Assembly (NCBI RefSeq): GCF_036231355.1
Contig: NZ_CP109496.1
Location: 7,812,001 to 7,876,000, forward strand
DNA length: 64,000 nucleotides
Direction of reading: 5' to 3'
Source of the DNA: Streptomyces sp. NBC_01431
GTDB lineage: Bacteria > Actinomycetota > Actinomycetes > Streptomycetales > Streptomycetaceae
The position numbers and the translations under genes are program-made. The number at the start of each line of letters is the position of its first letter. Positions within the stretch are counted from its first letter, which is position 1. This document shows positions 8,878 through 18,006 of the stretch, piece after piece. The notes under the pieces are model-generated. The model made no database searches. It was given only the letters and a program-made list of their open reading frames with translations, and was not told the DNA's origin.

Positions 8878-8971
8878 GTTGACAGTGCGCAAGCCCGCCA
8901 TCAACCTATCGACGTCGACCAGGCACCTCAATGGCTGTGCAGCCTCTCGCAGGCCCCCACCAGGAGGAAGC

Positions 8972-9661
8972 ATGAACATGCGCGACAAGCCCCCCGCAAC
9001 GCCCATGAACCGACGCACCTTCATCGGCACGGCCGGTGCCCTCGCGGTGGGCGCGTCCACGCTGGCGCTGCCGGGCACCGCGTACGCGGACACGACCATC
9101 ACAACCAGCCAGACCGGCACCAACAACGGCTACTACTATTCGTTCTGGACCGACGCCCCCGGCAGCGTCTCCATGGCCCTTTCCTCCAGCGGCAGTTACA
9201 GCACCTCCTGGCGCAACACGGGGAACTTCGTGGCGGGCAAGGGCTGGGCCAACGGTTCCCGGCGGACCGTGAACTACTGGGGTTCCTTCAGCCCTTCCGG
9301 CAATGGCTATCTGTCGCTCTACGGCTGGACGTCGAACCCGCTCGTCGAGTACTACATCGTCGACAACTGGGGCACCTACCGGCCCACCGGCACGTACAAG
9401 GGCACTGTCACCAGCGACGGCGGCACCTACGACATCTACGAGACGACGCGGTACAACGCCCCGTCCGTCGAAGGCACCAAGACCTTCAACCAGTACTGGA
9501 GCGTCCGGCAGTCCAAGCGCACCGGGGGATCCATCACCACCGGGAACCATTTCGACGCGTGGGCCCGAGCAGGGATGCCGCTGGGCAGCCTCACGTACTA
9601 CATGATCCTGGCGACCGAGGGCTACCAGAGCAGCGGAAGCTCCAACATCACCGTGACCTGA
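8972..9661 (+). CDS. GH11 endo-1,4-beta-xylanase, Tat-exported (XlnC-like)
   Basis: This 229-residue xylanase starts at ATG 8972 behind a strong AGGAGG site. The twin-arginine signal NRRTFIG (residues 13-19) and a cleavage site after PGTAYA indicate Tat export, as for Streptomyces XlnC. The single GH11 jelly-roll domain has nucleophile E126 in LVEYYIVDNWG and acid/base E216 in ILATEGYQSSG. No carbohydrate-binding module is attached. The acetyl xylan esterase gene follows after 96 nt, the same pairing as xlnB-axeA in S. lividans, so the two enzymes probably attack acetylated xylan together. The CGAAA inverted repeat upstream suggests control by the neighbouring LacI protein. Confidence 0.95.
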   Translation: MNMRDKPPATPMNRRTFIGTAGALAVGASTLALPGTAYADTTITTSQTGTNNGYYYSFWTDAPGSVSMALSSSGSYSTSWRNTGNFVAGKGWANGSRRTVNYWGSFSPSGNGYLSLYGWTSNPLVEYYIVDNWGTYRPTGTYKGTVTSDGGTYDIYETTRYNAPSVEGTKTFNQYWSVRQSKRTGGSITTGNHFDAWARAGMPLGSLTYYMILATEGYQSSGSSNITVT

Positions 9662-9757
9662 GCGAGTTGGGCCTGTCCGGTGGCCCTGCTGGTCAAGCCC
9701 CCGTCCCGTCTCCAGTCCCCGTCCCGCCTCTCTCCTCAGACCGGAGGAGCTACCCGT

Positions 9758-10468
9758 ATGAGAACCCCGCCGGAAACCACCCACCATCCTCGCGCGTCAC
9801 GCTCCCTCATAGCGAAGGTGGCCGTCGTCGCCACGCTCGGCGCCTGCACCGTCGCCGTCGACACCGGTGCCTCGGCACAGGCCGCCGCCTGCACCGGCTA
9901 CGTCGGCCTTACCTTCGATGACGGCCCGTCCGCCAGCACACCGGCGCTGCTCGACACGCTCCGGCAGAACGGGCTGCGCGCCACCATGTTCAACGAGGGG
10001 CGGTACGCCGCCGCCAATCCCTCCCTCGTGCGCGCGCAGGTCGCCGCCGGAATGTGGGTCGGCAACCACAGCTACACCCACCCGCACCTGCCCCAACTCG
10101 GCCAGGCGCAGATCGACTCCGAGATCTCCCGGACCCAGCAGGCCATCGCGAACGCGGGCGGCGGCACGCCCCGGCTGTTCCGTCCTCCCTATGGTGAGAC
10201 CAGCGCGACGGTGAGGTCCGTCGAGACCAAGTACGGCCTGAGAGAGGTCCTTTGGGACGTCGACTCGCAGGACTGGAACGGCGCGAGTACCGACGGGATC
10301 GTACAGGCGGCGGCGCGGCTCGCAAGCGGCCAGATCATCCTCATGCACGACTGGGCGGCCAACACACGCGCCGCGATCCCGCGCATCGCGCAGGGGCTGA
10401 CGGGCCGGGGTCTGTGTGCCGGGATGATCTCCCCGCAGACCGGCCGTGCGGTGGCCCCGAACGGCTGA
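9758..10468 (+). CDS. axeA: CE4 acetyl xylan esterase (polysaccharide deacetylase fold)
   Basis: A secreted 236-residue esterase starts at ATG 9758 behind CGGAGGAG. A signal peptide of about 42 residues ends near AQAAA. The catalytic domain shows the CE4 motifs in order: TFDDGPS (general base and metal Asp), HSYTHPHL (metal His pair), RPPYGET, WDVDSQDW and ILMHDW. The sequence closely follows S. lividans AxeA but lacks its C-terminal cellulose-binding module and ends at SPQTGRAVAPNG. It removes O-acetyl groups from xylan so that the neighbouring GH11 enzyme can cut the backbone. It is probably transcribed with that gene. Confidence 0.93.
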   Translation: MRTPPETTHHPRASRSLIAKVAVVATLGACTVAVDTGASAQAAACTGYVGLTFDDGPSASTPALLDTLRQNGLRATMFNEGRYAAANPSLVRAQVAAGMWVGNHSYTHPHLPQLGQAQIDSEISRTQQAIANAGGGTPRLFRPPYGETSATVRSVETKYGLREVLWDVDSQDWNGASTDGIVQAAARLASGQIILMHDWAANTRAAIPRIAQGLTGRGLCAGMISPQTGRAVAPNG

Positions 10469-10599
10469 CACCACCGACGTTCTCTCATGGATGCTTCACG
10501 CGGTGGTGCAGGAAGGGCCGGACGCCTGCACTGATTCCGGCAGTCCGGCTTGCCGGGCGGGGCGTATCCCGGGCAGCTGGGCTGGCAACCCGTCTCGCC

Positions 10600-10878
10600 C
10601 TCTCCCCCGGCTTCCGTCCGACGGAAGTGCCGTTGGGGCCCATGTCGTTGAAGGTCCGGCCGGGAGACCAATCCTCGCCACGCTGCGGGAAGCGGGCGCC
10701 GAGGTCCTCTACTCCTGCACACCGAGGGCACGTGCGGCACGTGCGGGACAGACGTGCAGGACGGGGAGGTCGACCACCGCGACAGTGTGCTGACCGCACC
10801 GGAACGGGCCCGCCACGACACGTTGATGGTTGTGCGTGTCCCGAGCGAAGGGCGAACGGCTCACCGTGGATCTGTGAC
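10600..10878 (+). pseudogene. Remnant of the 2Fe-2S ferredoxin domain of an oxidoreductase
   Basis: In one frame the sequence reads GRPILATLREAGAEVLYSC. After a one-base shift it continues EGTCGTCGTDVQDGEVDHRD and SVLTAPERARHDTLMV. This is the C-terminal plant-type ferredoxin domain of VanB/phthalate dioxygenase reductase proteins, whose normal reading is YSCEEGICGTCxTxVLDGxxDHRDSVLTxxER. The reductase part is absent. The end of the fragment runs into the convergent ROK gene. This is all I recognise between the esterase and the ROK gene. Confidence 0.7.
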
Positions 10879-12096
10879 TGCGTGAGTGCGGCCGCCTTCG
10901 TTCTGAGCCAGTGCTTCCACAGGGCCCACCAGGAGCTGGGAGAAGGCGAGTTCGGCCGCGCCGATGAGCACCGCGTCGTCGCCGAGCTCGCCGACGCGCA
11001 GCTTCAGATGCTCACGCGAGGGGGTGAGGGCATGGCTGTTGATACGGCTGCGGATCTGGGCGGCGGAGCCGAGGAACACCTCGCGGAGCGTTCCGCCGAA
11101 GATGACGGTGCGGGGGTTGAGGAGGTTGACCAGGTTGGCGACACCGATGCCGAGCCAGTCACCGATGTCGTGCAGGGCCCCGCGGGCGCTGACGTCACCC
11201 CGATCGGCTGCTTCGACGACGGCGCGTACCGCCTCTCGGCCGGTGTCCGACGGGCCCCGGCCGGCTGCCTCCAGCAGTGCACGCTCGCCCGCCTCGGCCT
11301 CCAGACAGCCTCGGGCCCCGCACCCACAGCGTCTGCCGTCGCGGGGGTTGACCAACATGTGCCCCACCTCACCGCCGTAGCCCGAGTCGCCGCCCAGCAG
11401 GTGGCCGCCGGAGATGATGCCGCCGCCGATCCCGATGTCGCCGTGGAGGTACACCAGGTCCTGGCAGCCGGTGCCCGCACCTCGCAGGTGTTCGGCGAGG
11501 GCGCCGAGACTGGCCTCGTTCTCGACCGTCACGGGGACTCCGAGACCCAGGCGGCGGGTGAGGTCCGCGCCGAACTCCTCGTCCATCCAGTCGACGTAGG
11601 GAGCGGCCCGGACCGTGCCGTCAGACCTGCGCACGGTGCCACGCACAGCGGCGCCCACACCGACACAGACGGTTCCTTGGCGGGCGGAGCCCACCGTCTG
11701 CCGGGCGAAACCCACGAGCGCTTCGGTCACTTCGCGGGCGCCACGGTGGCCGGGCGGCAGGAGGGTCTCGCGGCGGTCGAGGAACGCTCCGCCCAGGCCG
11801 ATGCGTGCGGCGGTCAACCGGTCCACCCCGACGTCGAAGGCGAGGACGTACGCCTGGTCGGACTCGGGCCGTACGACCAAGGAAGGCCGCCCCGCTCGGC
11901 CGGTGTCCCGGGGCAGTTCCTCACGTACCAGGCCCGCCGAGGCCAGTTCGCTGACGAGTCCGAGGATGGTGCTGCGGTTGAGGCCCATGCGATCGGTCAG
12001 GGCGGCCCGCGACAGCGAGCCGCTGATGTGCACGTGGCGGAGCAGGGTGCCGAGGTTGTGCCTGCGGATCTCCTCCAGCGAGGGACCGGCCTTCAT
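10861..12096 (-). CDS. rok7B7: ROK-family regulator of xylose uptake (Rok7B7-like)
   Basis: A 411-residue protein with an N-terminal winged helix (NRSTILGLVSELASAGLV) and a C-terminal ROK domain. The zinc motif G-H-x9-C-x-C-G-x4-C-x-E is intact (GHMLVNPRDG then CGCGARGCLE). ROK repressors bind sugars or sugar phosphates through this fold. It is the last gene of the leftward xylFGH cluster, starting 13 nt after the xylH stop. The same order, with rok7B7 next to xylFGH, is known in S. coelicolor, where it controls xylose transport, development and antibiotic production. The ortholog call rests on synteny and fold. Confidence 0.88.
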   Translation of the reverse strand: MKAGPSLEEIRRHNLGTLLRHVHISGSLSRAALTDRMGLNRSTILGLVSELASAGLVREELPRDTGRAGRPSLVVRPESDQAYVLAFDVGVDRLTAARIGLGGAFLDRRETLLPPGHRGAREVTEALVGFARQTVGSARQGTVCVGVGAAVRGTVRRSDGTVRAAPYVDWMDEEFGADLTRRLGLGVPVTVENEASLGALAEHLRGAGTGCQDLVYLHGDIGIGGGIISGGHLLGGDSGYGGEVGHMLVNPRDGRRCGCGARGCLEAEAGERALLEAAGRGPSDTGREAVRAVVEAADRGDVSARGALHDIGDWLGIGVANLVNLLNPRTVIFGGTLREVFLGSAAQIRSRINSHALTPSREHLKLRVGELGDDAVLIGAAELAFSQLLVGPVEALAQNEGGRTHAVTDPR

Positions 12097-12109
12097 CGCC
12101 CCCCAGACG

Positions 12110-13390
12110 TCATCGCTGTGCGGAACGGCGTCGGGACAGTGCGTCGATGCCCGCCGCCACGAGCAGAACCGAACCCGTGACAGCGTACTTGACCCCCGAG
12201 CTGTACCCCATCAGCCCCATGCCGTTCTGGATGACCGCGACGACCATGCCGCCGAGCACGGCGTCCATGGCCCTGCCCCGGCCGCCGAACAGGCTGGTTC
12301 CGCCGATCACCGCCGCTCCGACCGCGAGCAGAAGCACGTTGCTGCCACCGGTGTTGGGGTCGACCGAGTTGCCCCGGGACGCCGCGATGATGCCGCCGAC
12401 CGCAGCCAAGGACGAACAGATCACGAACGCGGCGATGCGGATGGCGGCCACGTTGATTCCTGCCCGCCGCGCCGCCTCGGCGTTGCCGCCCACCGCGTAG
12501 AAGTGCAGCCCGAACGAGGTGCGCTGGAGCACGAAGGTACCGGCGACGAGGAGGACGACGACGACGGGCACCACGATCGGCACGCCTTTGAGTGAGTCGA
12601 CGACGACGTTGCGGCTGCGCTCCTGGTTGAGCAGTTGGACGGCGACCGCGCCGAGCACGGCCAGGCTTCCGATCCTGACCGCGAGCAGAGTGGGCGGCGC
12701 GGTGGTGAGGGACCGCTGGGCGCGGTTGCGGTTCTGCCGGAACTGGATGGCCGCGTAGCCCGCGACGCTGAGCGCCAGCAGGACCCAGCCGAGCGCGGGG
12801 GAGAGGTTGTTGTTGGCGACGGCCAGGATCGTCCTGTCCTGGATGGAGATGTTCGTGCCCTCCTTCAACAGCATCAGCACGATGCCCTGGAAACCGAGGA
12901 AAGCGGCGAGGGTGACCACGAAGGAGGGGATGCCTATCTTCGCCACGAGGACACCGAGCAGCAGGCCGATGACGGTACCGGTGAGGATGGCCGCGCCTAC
13001 GGCTCCGTACCAGGGCCACCCGTTGTCGGTGAGCAGGATGGCCAGGACGGCGGCGCAGACTCCGCTGGCGTACCCGGCGGACAGGTCGATCTCGCCGAGG
13101 AGGAGGACGAAGACCAGCCCCATGGCGATGACGATGCTTCCCGCGCCTTGGGTGAGCAGATTCGCGAAGTTCAGTTCGGACAGGAAGACAGGGCGCAGGA
13201 CGGCGAAGAAGATGCAGAGGACGATCAGTCCGAGAACGGCGGGAAGGGCGCCCAGATCGCCGCCGCGCACCCGGTCGACGTAGGCGCGGGCGATCGAGCG
13301 CAGACGCGTGGCGCCGTTCGCCGCGTTCTTGCCAGGCGGGCCCGGGTCTGCCGGCGTCTCTGACCTCTCAGGGGTGAGAGCGGCGGTCAT
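12110..13390 (-). CDS. xylH: Xylose ABC transporter permease
   Basis: A 426-residue integral membrane protein of the BPD_transp_2 (ribose/xylose) class with about 10-12 hydrophobic segments. Motifs include GLVFVLLLGEIDLSAGYASG and AVIGGTSLFGGRG, typical of XylH/RbsC. It starts at ATG 13390, overlapping the xylG stop by 4 nt (ATGA), which indicates coupled translation. A longer open frame extends upstream over xylG but is not credible. The central loop with RNRNRAQRS is longer than in ribose permeases and typical of xylose permeases. It forms the membrane pore for xylose with XylG and XylF. Confidence 0.92.
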   Translation of the reverse strand: MTAALTPERSETPADPGPPGKNAANGATRLRSIARAYVDRVRGGDLGALPAVLGLIVLCIFFAVLRPVFLSELNFANLLTQGAGSIVIAMGLVFVLLLGEIDLSAGYASGVCAAVLAILLTDNGWPWYGAVGAAILTGTVIGLLLGVLVAKIGIPSFVVTLAAFLGFQGIVLMLLKEGTNISIQDRTILAVANNNLSPALGWVLLALSVAGYAAIQFRQNRNRAQRSLTTAPPTLLAVRIGSLAVLGAVAVQLLNQERSRNVVVDSLKGVPIVVPVVVVLLVAGTFVLQRTSFGLHFYAVGGNAEAARRAGINVAAIRIAAFVICSSLAAVGGIIAASRGNSVDPNTGGSNVLLLAVGAAVIGGTSLFGGRGRAMDAVLGGMVVAVIQNGMGLMGYSSGVKYAVTGSVLLVAAGIDALSRRRSAQR

Positions 13391-14163
13391 AGGGCGGCTC
13401 CGTTGGTGGTGGCGAGGCCGAGTTCTCCGCTGCGGCCCGAGGTGATGAGTTCGACGACCTGGGAGTACGTCACGTCCGACGCTTTGACCTGGGCTGCCAT
13501 CCGGCCCAGGTACAGGGCGGCGATGCGGTCGGACACCGCGAAGACGTCGTTCATGTTGTGCGAGATCAGGACCACGGCGATGCCGCTGTCGGCGAGCCGT
13601 CGGACCAGTTCGAGGACCTGTGCCGTCTGAGCGACACCGAGGGCGGCGGTCGGCTCGTCGAGGATGACCACCTTGCTGTTCCACAGCACCGCTTTGGCGA
13701 TGGCCACCGTCTGCCTCTGGCCTCCGGAGAGGCTGGAGACCTGCTGGCGGATCGACTTGACGGTCCGCACCGACAACCCTTCGAGGGTCTTGGCGGCCAT
13801 CTCCTCCATCGTCGCGTTGTCCAGCACGAGCCCTCGGCGTTTCTCGCGGCCGAGGAACATGTTCTGGACGATGTCGAGGTTGTCGCACAGGGCCAGGTCC
13901 TGATAGACGATCTCGACACCCAGGGCCGCCGCGTCGCGCGGGCTGTGCACGTGCACCTGCTCGTCCTCGAACAGGTACTCACCGCCGTCGATCGGGTGGA
14001 TGCCGCCGATGCACTTGACCAGAGTGGACTTGCCGGCTCCGTTGTCCCCCACGAGGGCGGTCACCTCGCCCGGGTGGATGTCGAAGGACACGTCGTGCAG
14101 CACCTGTACAGGCCCGAAACTCTTCTCGATCCCGCGCAGTTGGAGGGTCGGGGTCGCTGTCAT
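13387..14163 (-). CDS. xylG: Xylose ABC transporter ATP-binding protein
   Basis: This 258-residue ATPase has Walker A GDNGAGKST, the Q-loop region YQDLALCDNLDIVQNMFLGR, signature LSGGQRQT, Walker B VVILDEPTAALG and the switch histidine in LISHN. It has a single nucleotide-binding domain, unlike the double-domain RbsA of enterics. That is normal for Streptomyces XylG. It starts at ATG 14163 behind AAGGAG, 115 nt after xylF. A longer upstream in-frame extension lacks homology. It couples ATP hydrolysis to xylose import. Confidence 0.93.
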   Translation of the reverse strand: MTATPTLQLRGIEKSFGPVQVLHDVSFDIHPGEVTALVGDNGAGKSTLVKCIGGIHPIDGGEYLFEDEQVHVHSPRDAAALGVEIVYQDLALCDNLDIVQNMFLGREKRRGLVLDNATMEEMAAKTLEGLSVRTVKSIRQQVSSLSGGQRQTVAIAKAVLWNSKVVILDEPTAALGVAQTAQVLELVRRLADSGIAVVLISHNMNDVFAVSDRIAALYLGRMAAQVKASDVTYSQVVELITSGRSGELGLATTNGAAL

Positions 14164-14278
14164 GGAAGACGGCTCCTTACGGTCATGAGACCGCGGGCCA
14201 CGGGCGTCAGTGTCCCGGGGCCCGCGGTGGGCGCGGTTCGAACCGCTGGTGATCGCTCGAACCGGCCGGTCGGGGTTG

Positions 14279-15370
14279 CTACTTGATGCCGGCCTCGGCG
14301 CACAAAGCGGCGTACCTGCCCGTGCACAGCTGCTCCTTGGTGGCGAAGCCGTCGTCGACAACGTCCTTGACGTTGTCCTTGTAGATGGCCACGGGTGTCT
14401 CAAGGACGGATGCGACCTCGCGCTTGCCCTTGGGGTCCTCCACCGTCGCGTTCGTCCCACCCTTCTTGCCCTTGGCCAGCGAGATCGCGAGCTTGGCGGT
14501 GGCGTCCGCCTCCTTCTTGACCGCCTTGTAGACCGTCATGCACTGGTCGCCCGCCAAGATGTTCTGCAGGCCCTGCACCGTGGCGTCCTGCCCGGTGACC
14601 GGGACGTGGCCGCTGCGGTGTTCCTTGCGCAGTACGGCGATGGCGGCGTTCCCGAGACCGTCGTTGGCGGCCAGCACGCCGCCGATCGTGGGCTGACTGG
14701 TGAGCATCTGCTCGAAGATGGTGCCGGCCTGGGCGTTGTCCCAGTCGGGAACTGACTGGTCCGGTCCCTTGACGTACTCGCCCGACTTGTACTTGGGGTT
14801 GAGGACGCTGTTGTAACCCTGGGCGAAGAGCGTGGCGTTGTTGTCGGTCGGTGAGCCGTTGAGCGTGGCGACGATCGGTTTACTGGCTTTCATGTCGCCC
14901 AGGCACTTGCTCAGGCCCTCGCCCTGCAACTTGCCGACCTCGGTGTTGTCGAAGCTGACGTAGTACTGCGCGGAGCCGCCGAGGGTGAGCCGGTCGTAGT
15001 CGATCGTGGCGACACCCTGCGACTTGGCCTTGTCCAGAACTGCCTTGCCGGTGCCGCTGTCGAGGTTGACGATCACCAGGACGTTGACCCCGTTGGTGAT
15101 CATCTGGTCGGCGATGGTCTGGAACTGCTGCTTGTCACCCTGCGCGTTCTGGATGTCGTAGTCGACGCCTGCCGCTTTGAACGCCTCGCCGAGGTACTTG
15201 CGGTCCGCGGTCTCCCACCGGGCCGAGGACTTGCTGTCCGGGAGGATCACCCCGATCTTCGGCTTCTTCGTACCGGACCCGGAGCCGTTGCCACCCGACG
15301 AGGAGCCACACGCGGTGAGTGAACCGACCAGCGCCAGAGAGGCGGCGGTGAAGAGGAGTCCCTTGCGCAT
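14279..15370 (-). CDS. xylF: Xylose-binding lipoprotein
   Basis: A 363-residue substrate-binding protein. The lipobox LTAC lies about 21 residues from ATG 15370 and is followed by a Ser/Gly-rich linker (GSSSGGNGSGSG). The mature part is the periplasmic-binding-protein type 1 fold (KIGVILPDSKSSARWE), with NGSPTDNNA and AANDGLGNAA typical of XylF. An AAAGGA ribosome site precedes the start. It is the first gene of the leftward xylF-xylG-xylH-rok7B7 operon. It would capture xylose at the cell surface. Confidence 0.92.
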   Translation of the reverse strand: MRKGLLFTAASLALVGSLTACGSSSGGNGSGSGTKKPKIGVILPDSKSSARWETADRKYLGEAFKAAGVDYDIQNAQGDKQQFQTIADQMITNGVNVLVIVNLDSGTGKAVLDKAKSQGVATIDYDRLTLGGSAQYYVSFDNTEVGKLQGEGLSKCLGDMKASKPIVATLNGSPTDNNATLFAQGYNSVLNPKYKSGEYVKGPDQSVPDWDNAQAGTIFEQMLTSQPTIGGVLAANDGLGNAAIAVLRKEHRSGHVPVTGQDATVQGLQNILAGDQCMTVYKAVKKEADATAKLAISLAKGKKGGTNATVEDPKGKREVASVLETPVAIYKDNVKDVVDDGFATKEQLCTGRYAALCAEAGIK

Positions 15371-16261
15371 GGGGCAGGGTCCTTTCTGGTGTCACGACCG
15401 GAGGACCGGACGCACGGGGGAGAGGGGTGGAACGAGAGGCGGTCCAGGGCGAATTGCCGCAACTCGGATGACGCGGGCCGGTTGAATGTTGTGAGCGGGA
15501 ACTTACGACGCTCCGGCGGCTCTCGCCAGATCCAGGGCAGGGCTATTTGTCATCGCCGATAACAATTAGGTGACGTCGTTGCTCCGCCGGGTGAACTGCC
15601 CTGCGTATGAAGGTGGTGGATGGCCGAAGTAGCACAACGGCGGTGCGGGAAGTGGTCGTTGGGCGACCGTATGGGCAACGGGCCGTCCTGGCGCCCGAGT
15701 CCGAGGCGATGACGCCCAATTGCGCCTCACCTCGGTGATCGGCAGCGCCGCCTGTCGGCAAGGGGGAGGTCCGTTCCCTCGGTCACGGAGGCTGCAAGGC
15801 CTCCGTCGGTGTCAGCGCAGGCACTGCGTCTGCCCCGCCACCCGGCGCCTCCCCATCGACGGAGGTCTCGCACGCGCCGCGACCTGCCCCCCGGTGGAGG
15901 ACGACGTCTGCTGGGGTCGCGCGACGATCACACTCCAACCCGCCGCCGGGCAGCACCGCACGGTGACCGTGCGCGGCCTACCTGATCCGCCTCTCCCGGC
16001 GTGGCGAAAGTGTCGGCGCCGCCCCCCGGGCGCTTCGCCTCAACCTCGTCGCGGGCAACAACCGGATCGCCGCCACCTGTGAGACGAACCTGCGCTCCCT
16101 CGACGTGAAAACCGCGACGCGGTGGGCGTCCCGGTCACCCTCAGGGCGTGCGCCAACCCGGTCACGTTCGGCAGCGCGGCCGCGGCGGCCTCGACCGCAT
16201 CCGGCTCGCCCCGGTCCACGGCTGAACCTTTCGGCCCCGCAATCGATTCAACCGCGAGGTA
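15371..16261. other. Gene-poor intergenic region between xylF and the GH62 gene
   Basis: No intact gene is visible. The first 200 nt must hold the xylF promoter. An unusually A+T-rich patch at 15543-15580 contains the short palindrome ATCGCCGAT. At 16035-16160 a frame with RLNLVAGNNRIAATCETN, then VGVPVTLRACANP, reads like a carbohydrate-binding-module fragment, but I cannot assign it. Confidence 0.4.
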
Positions 16262-16289
16262 TTGACGCGGTTGGTCAGCTCCCTATCAT
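16262..16289 (+). promoter_or_regulatory. Promoter of the GH62 gene
   Basis: TTGACG (16262-16267), a 16-bp spacer and TATCAT (16284-16289) make a good sigma-70-type promoter about 190 nt before the start codon. The shared operator-like element starts 8 nt later. Confidence 0.6.
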
Positions 16290-16296
16290 TCAGTTG

Positions 16297-16329
16297 CTCG
16301 ATACTTCGATCGGCATTCGATATATCGAA
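16297..16329 (+). promoter_or_regulatory. Operator-like element with palindrome TTCGATATATCGAA
   Basis: The perfect 14-bp palindrome occupies 16316-16329. The whole 16297-16328 block aligns 24/32 with the leader of the GH9 gene (7436-7467, other strand). It lies directly downstream of the -10 box, a position expected for a repressor site. Confidence 0.55.
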
Positions 16330-16475
16330 CGAACCGGAGTCGCTTCACTCGCACAGCCAAGCACCTCCGGCTCTCATCCTTGATGCTGCGGGGCATCGAG
16401 CGGCGGGCTGAAGCGGCCGGAGTGCCCCTGAAGTGGGCGAACGGAATCGCAAACTCAAGGATGAAGAGGTCCCCC

Positions 16476-17897
16476 ATGCGTAGACGAAGTTCCCGCCGCG
16501 GAGGTCTGTCCGCGGTGCTCGCCGCCGTGGTCACCGTCCTGATCGCGTTAGCGGCGACGCTCGTCGCGGGCCCGGCGCAGGCCGCCACCACCGGAGCCTT
16601 GCGCGGCATCGGTTCCGGCCGATGCCTCGATGTGCCGAACTCAAGCCAGAGCGACGGCACTTACCTCCAGATCTGGGACTGCTCGGGCAACGCCAACCAG
16701 CAGTGGACAGCGACGGACAGCGGTCAGCTGACGGTGTACGGCAACAAATGTCTGGACGTTCCGGGCCATGCCACCGCGGCCGGCACCCGGGTGCAGATAT
16801 GGAGCTGCAGCGGCGGTGCGAACCAGCAGTGGCGGGTGAACGCCGACGGCACGATCGTCGGTGTGGAGTCCGGCCTTTGCCTCGATGTCACGGGTGCCGG
16901 TACGGCGAACGGCACGGCGGGGGAGATCTGGACGTGCAACGGCGGCAGCAATCAGAAGTGGACCGGCCTGTCCAGGACGACCCCGCCGGGCGGTTCGTGT
17001 TCCCTTCCATCCACGTACCGGTGGACATCGACAGGGGTGCTGGCGCAGCCCGCGAACGGGTGGGTCTCGCTGAAGGACTTCACCACCGTGACGTACAACG
17101 GCAAGCACCTGGTCTACGCCTCGAACGTGTCGGGATCGTCCTATGGCTCGATGGCGTTCAGTCCGTTCACGAACTGGTCGGACATGGCGTCGGCCGGCCA
17201 GACCGGCATGAGCCAGTCCGCTGTCGCGCCCACGCTGTTCTACTTCGCGCCCAAGAAGATCTGGGTGCTTGCGTACCAGTGGGGTGCGTGGCCCTTCATC
17301 TACCGCACGTCGAGCGACCCCACCAACCCCAACGGCTGGTCCGCGCCGCAGCCGCTGTTCACCGGAGGCATCCCGGGCGCCGCCCCGATCGACCAGACCC
17401 TGATCGCCGACGACCAGAACATGTACCTGTTCTTCGCCGGTGACAACGGCAGCATCTACCGGGCGAGCATGCCGATCGGGAACTTCCCGGGCAGCTTCGG
17501 CTCCTCGTACACGGCGGTCATGAGCGACACGGTGAAGAACCTGTTCGAGGCGCCGCAGGTCTACAAGGTCAAGGACCAGAACCAGTACCTCATGATCGTC
17601 GAGGCGCGGGGTGCAAACGAGCAGCGCTACTTCCGCTCGTTCACTGCCACCAGCCTGAACGGTTCGTGGACCCCGCAGGCCGCCAGCGAGAGCAACCCCT
17701 TCGCGGGCAAGGCCAACAGCGGCGCCACCTGGACCAACGACATCAGCCACGGCGACCTGGTCCGCGACAACCCCGACCAGACCATGACCATCGACCCCTG
17801 CAACCTGCAGTTCCTCTACCAGGGCAAGTCCCCCACCGCGAGCGGCCCCTACGACCAACTGCCCTGGCGTCCCGGGGTCCTCACTCTCCAGCGCTGA
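16476..17897 (+). CDS. Secreted alpha-L-arabinofuranosidase, CBM13 plus GH62
   Basis: This 473-residue enzyme starts at ATG 16476 behind AAGAGG. A signal peptide of about 36 residues ends in GPAQAA. A ricin-type CBM13 trefoil follows (about 38-160), with three Q-x-W-type repeats ending NQQWTA, NQQWRV and NQKWTG. The GH62 propeller then runs to the end (WTSTGVLAQP, YNGKHLVYAS, APIDQTLIADD, MIVEARGANEQRYFRS). It releases arabinose side chains from arabinoxylan. This prepares the polymer for the GH10/GH11 xylanases and yields pentoses. The architecture matches S. lividans/S. coelicolor AbfB-type enzymes. Confidence 0.93.
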   Translation: MRRRSSRRGGLSAVLAAVVTVLIALAATLVAGPAQAATTGALRGIGSGRCLDVPNSSQSDGTYLQIWDCSGNANQQWTATDSGQLTVYGNKCLDVPGHATAAGTRVQIWSCSGGANQQWRVNADGTIVGVESGLCLDVTGAGTANGTAGEIWTCNGGSNQKWTGLSRTTPPGGSCSLPSTYRWTSTGVLAQPANGWVSLKDFTTVTYNGKHLVYASNVSGSSYGSMAFSPFTNWSDMASAGQTGMSQSAVAPTLFYFAPKKIWVLAYQWGAWPFIYRTSSDPTNPNGWSAPQPLFTGGIPGAAPIDQTLIADDQNMYLFFAGDNGSIYRASMPIGNFPGSFGSSYTAVMSDTVKNLFEAPQVYKVKDQNQYLMIVEARGANEQRYFRSFTATSLNGSWTPQAASESNPFAGKANSGATWTNDISHGDLVRDNPDQTMTIDPCNLQFLYQGKSPTASGPYDQLPWRPGVLTLQR

Positions 17898-17926
17898 TCA
17901 CTGCTGAGTCCAAGAGGTCGTAGACG

Positions 17927-17953
17927 AGAGGCCGTTCCCGAACGGCCTCTTTT
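17927..17953 (+). terminator. Rho-independent terminator after the GH62 gene
   Basis: An 11-bp stem (AGAGGCCGTTC with GAACGGCCTCT) with a 2-nt spacer at its tip is followed by a run of T (17950-17953), 30 nt after the stop codon. Confidence 0.85.
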
Positions 17954-18006
17954 CTTGCCCAGATTCAGTAGAGGTTGCTGCCACCGGCAGGCCAAAGGGT
18001 GCCGCT

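Noticed and set aside
10252..12180. Long plus-strand open frame through the ROK gene
   Set aside because: Opposite strand of rok7B7, which has a clear zinc motif and correct codon bias; the plus frame has neither.
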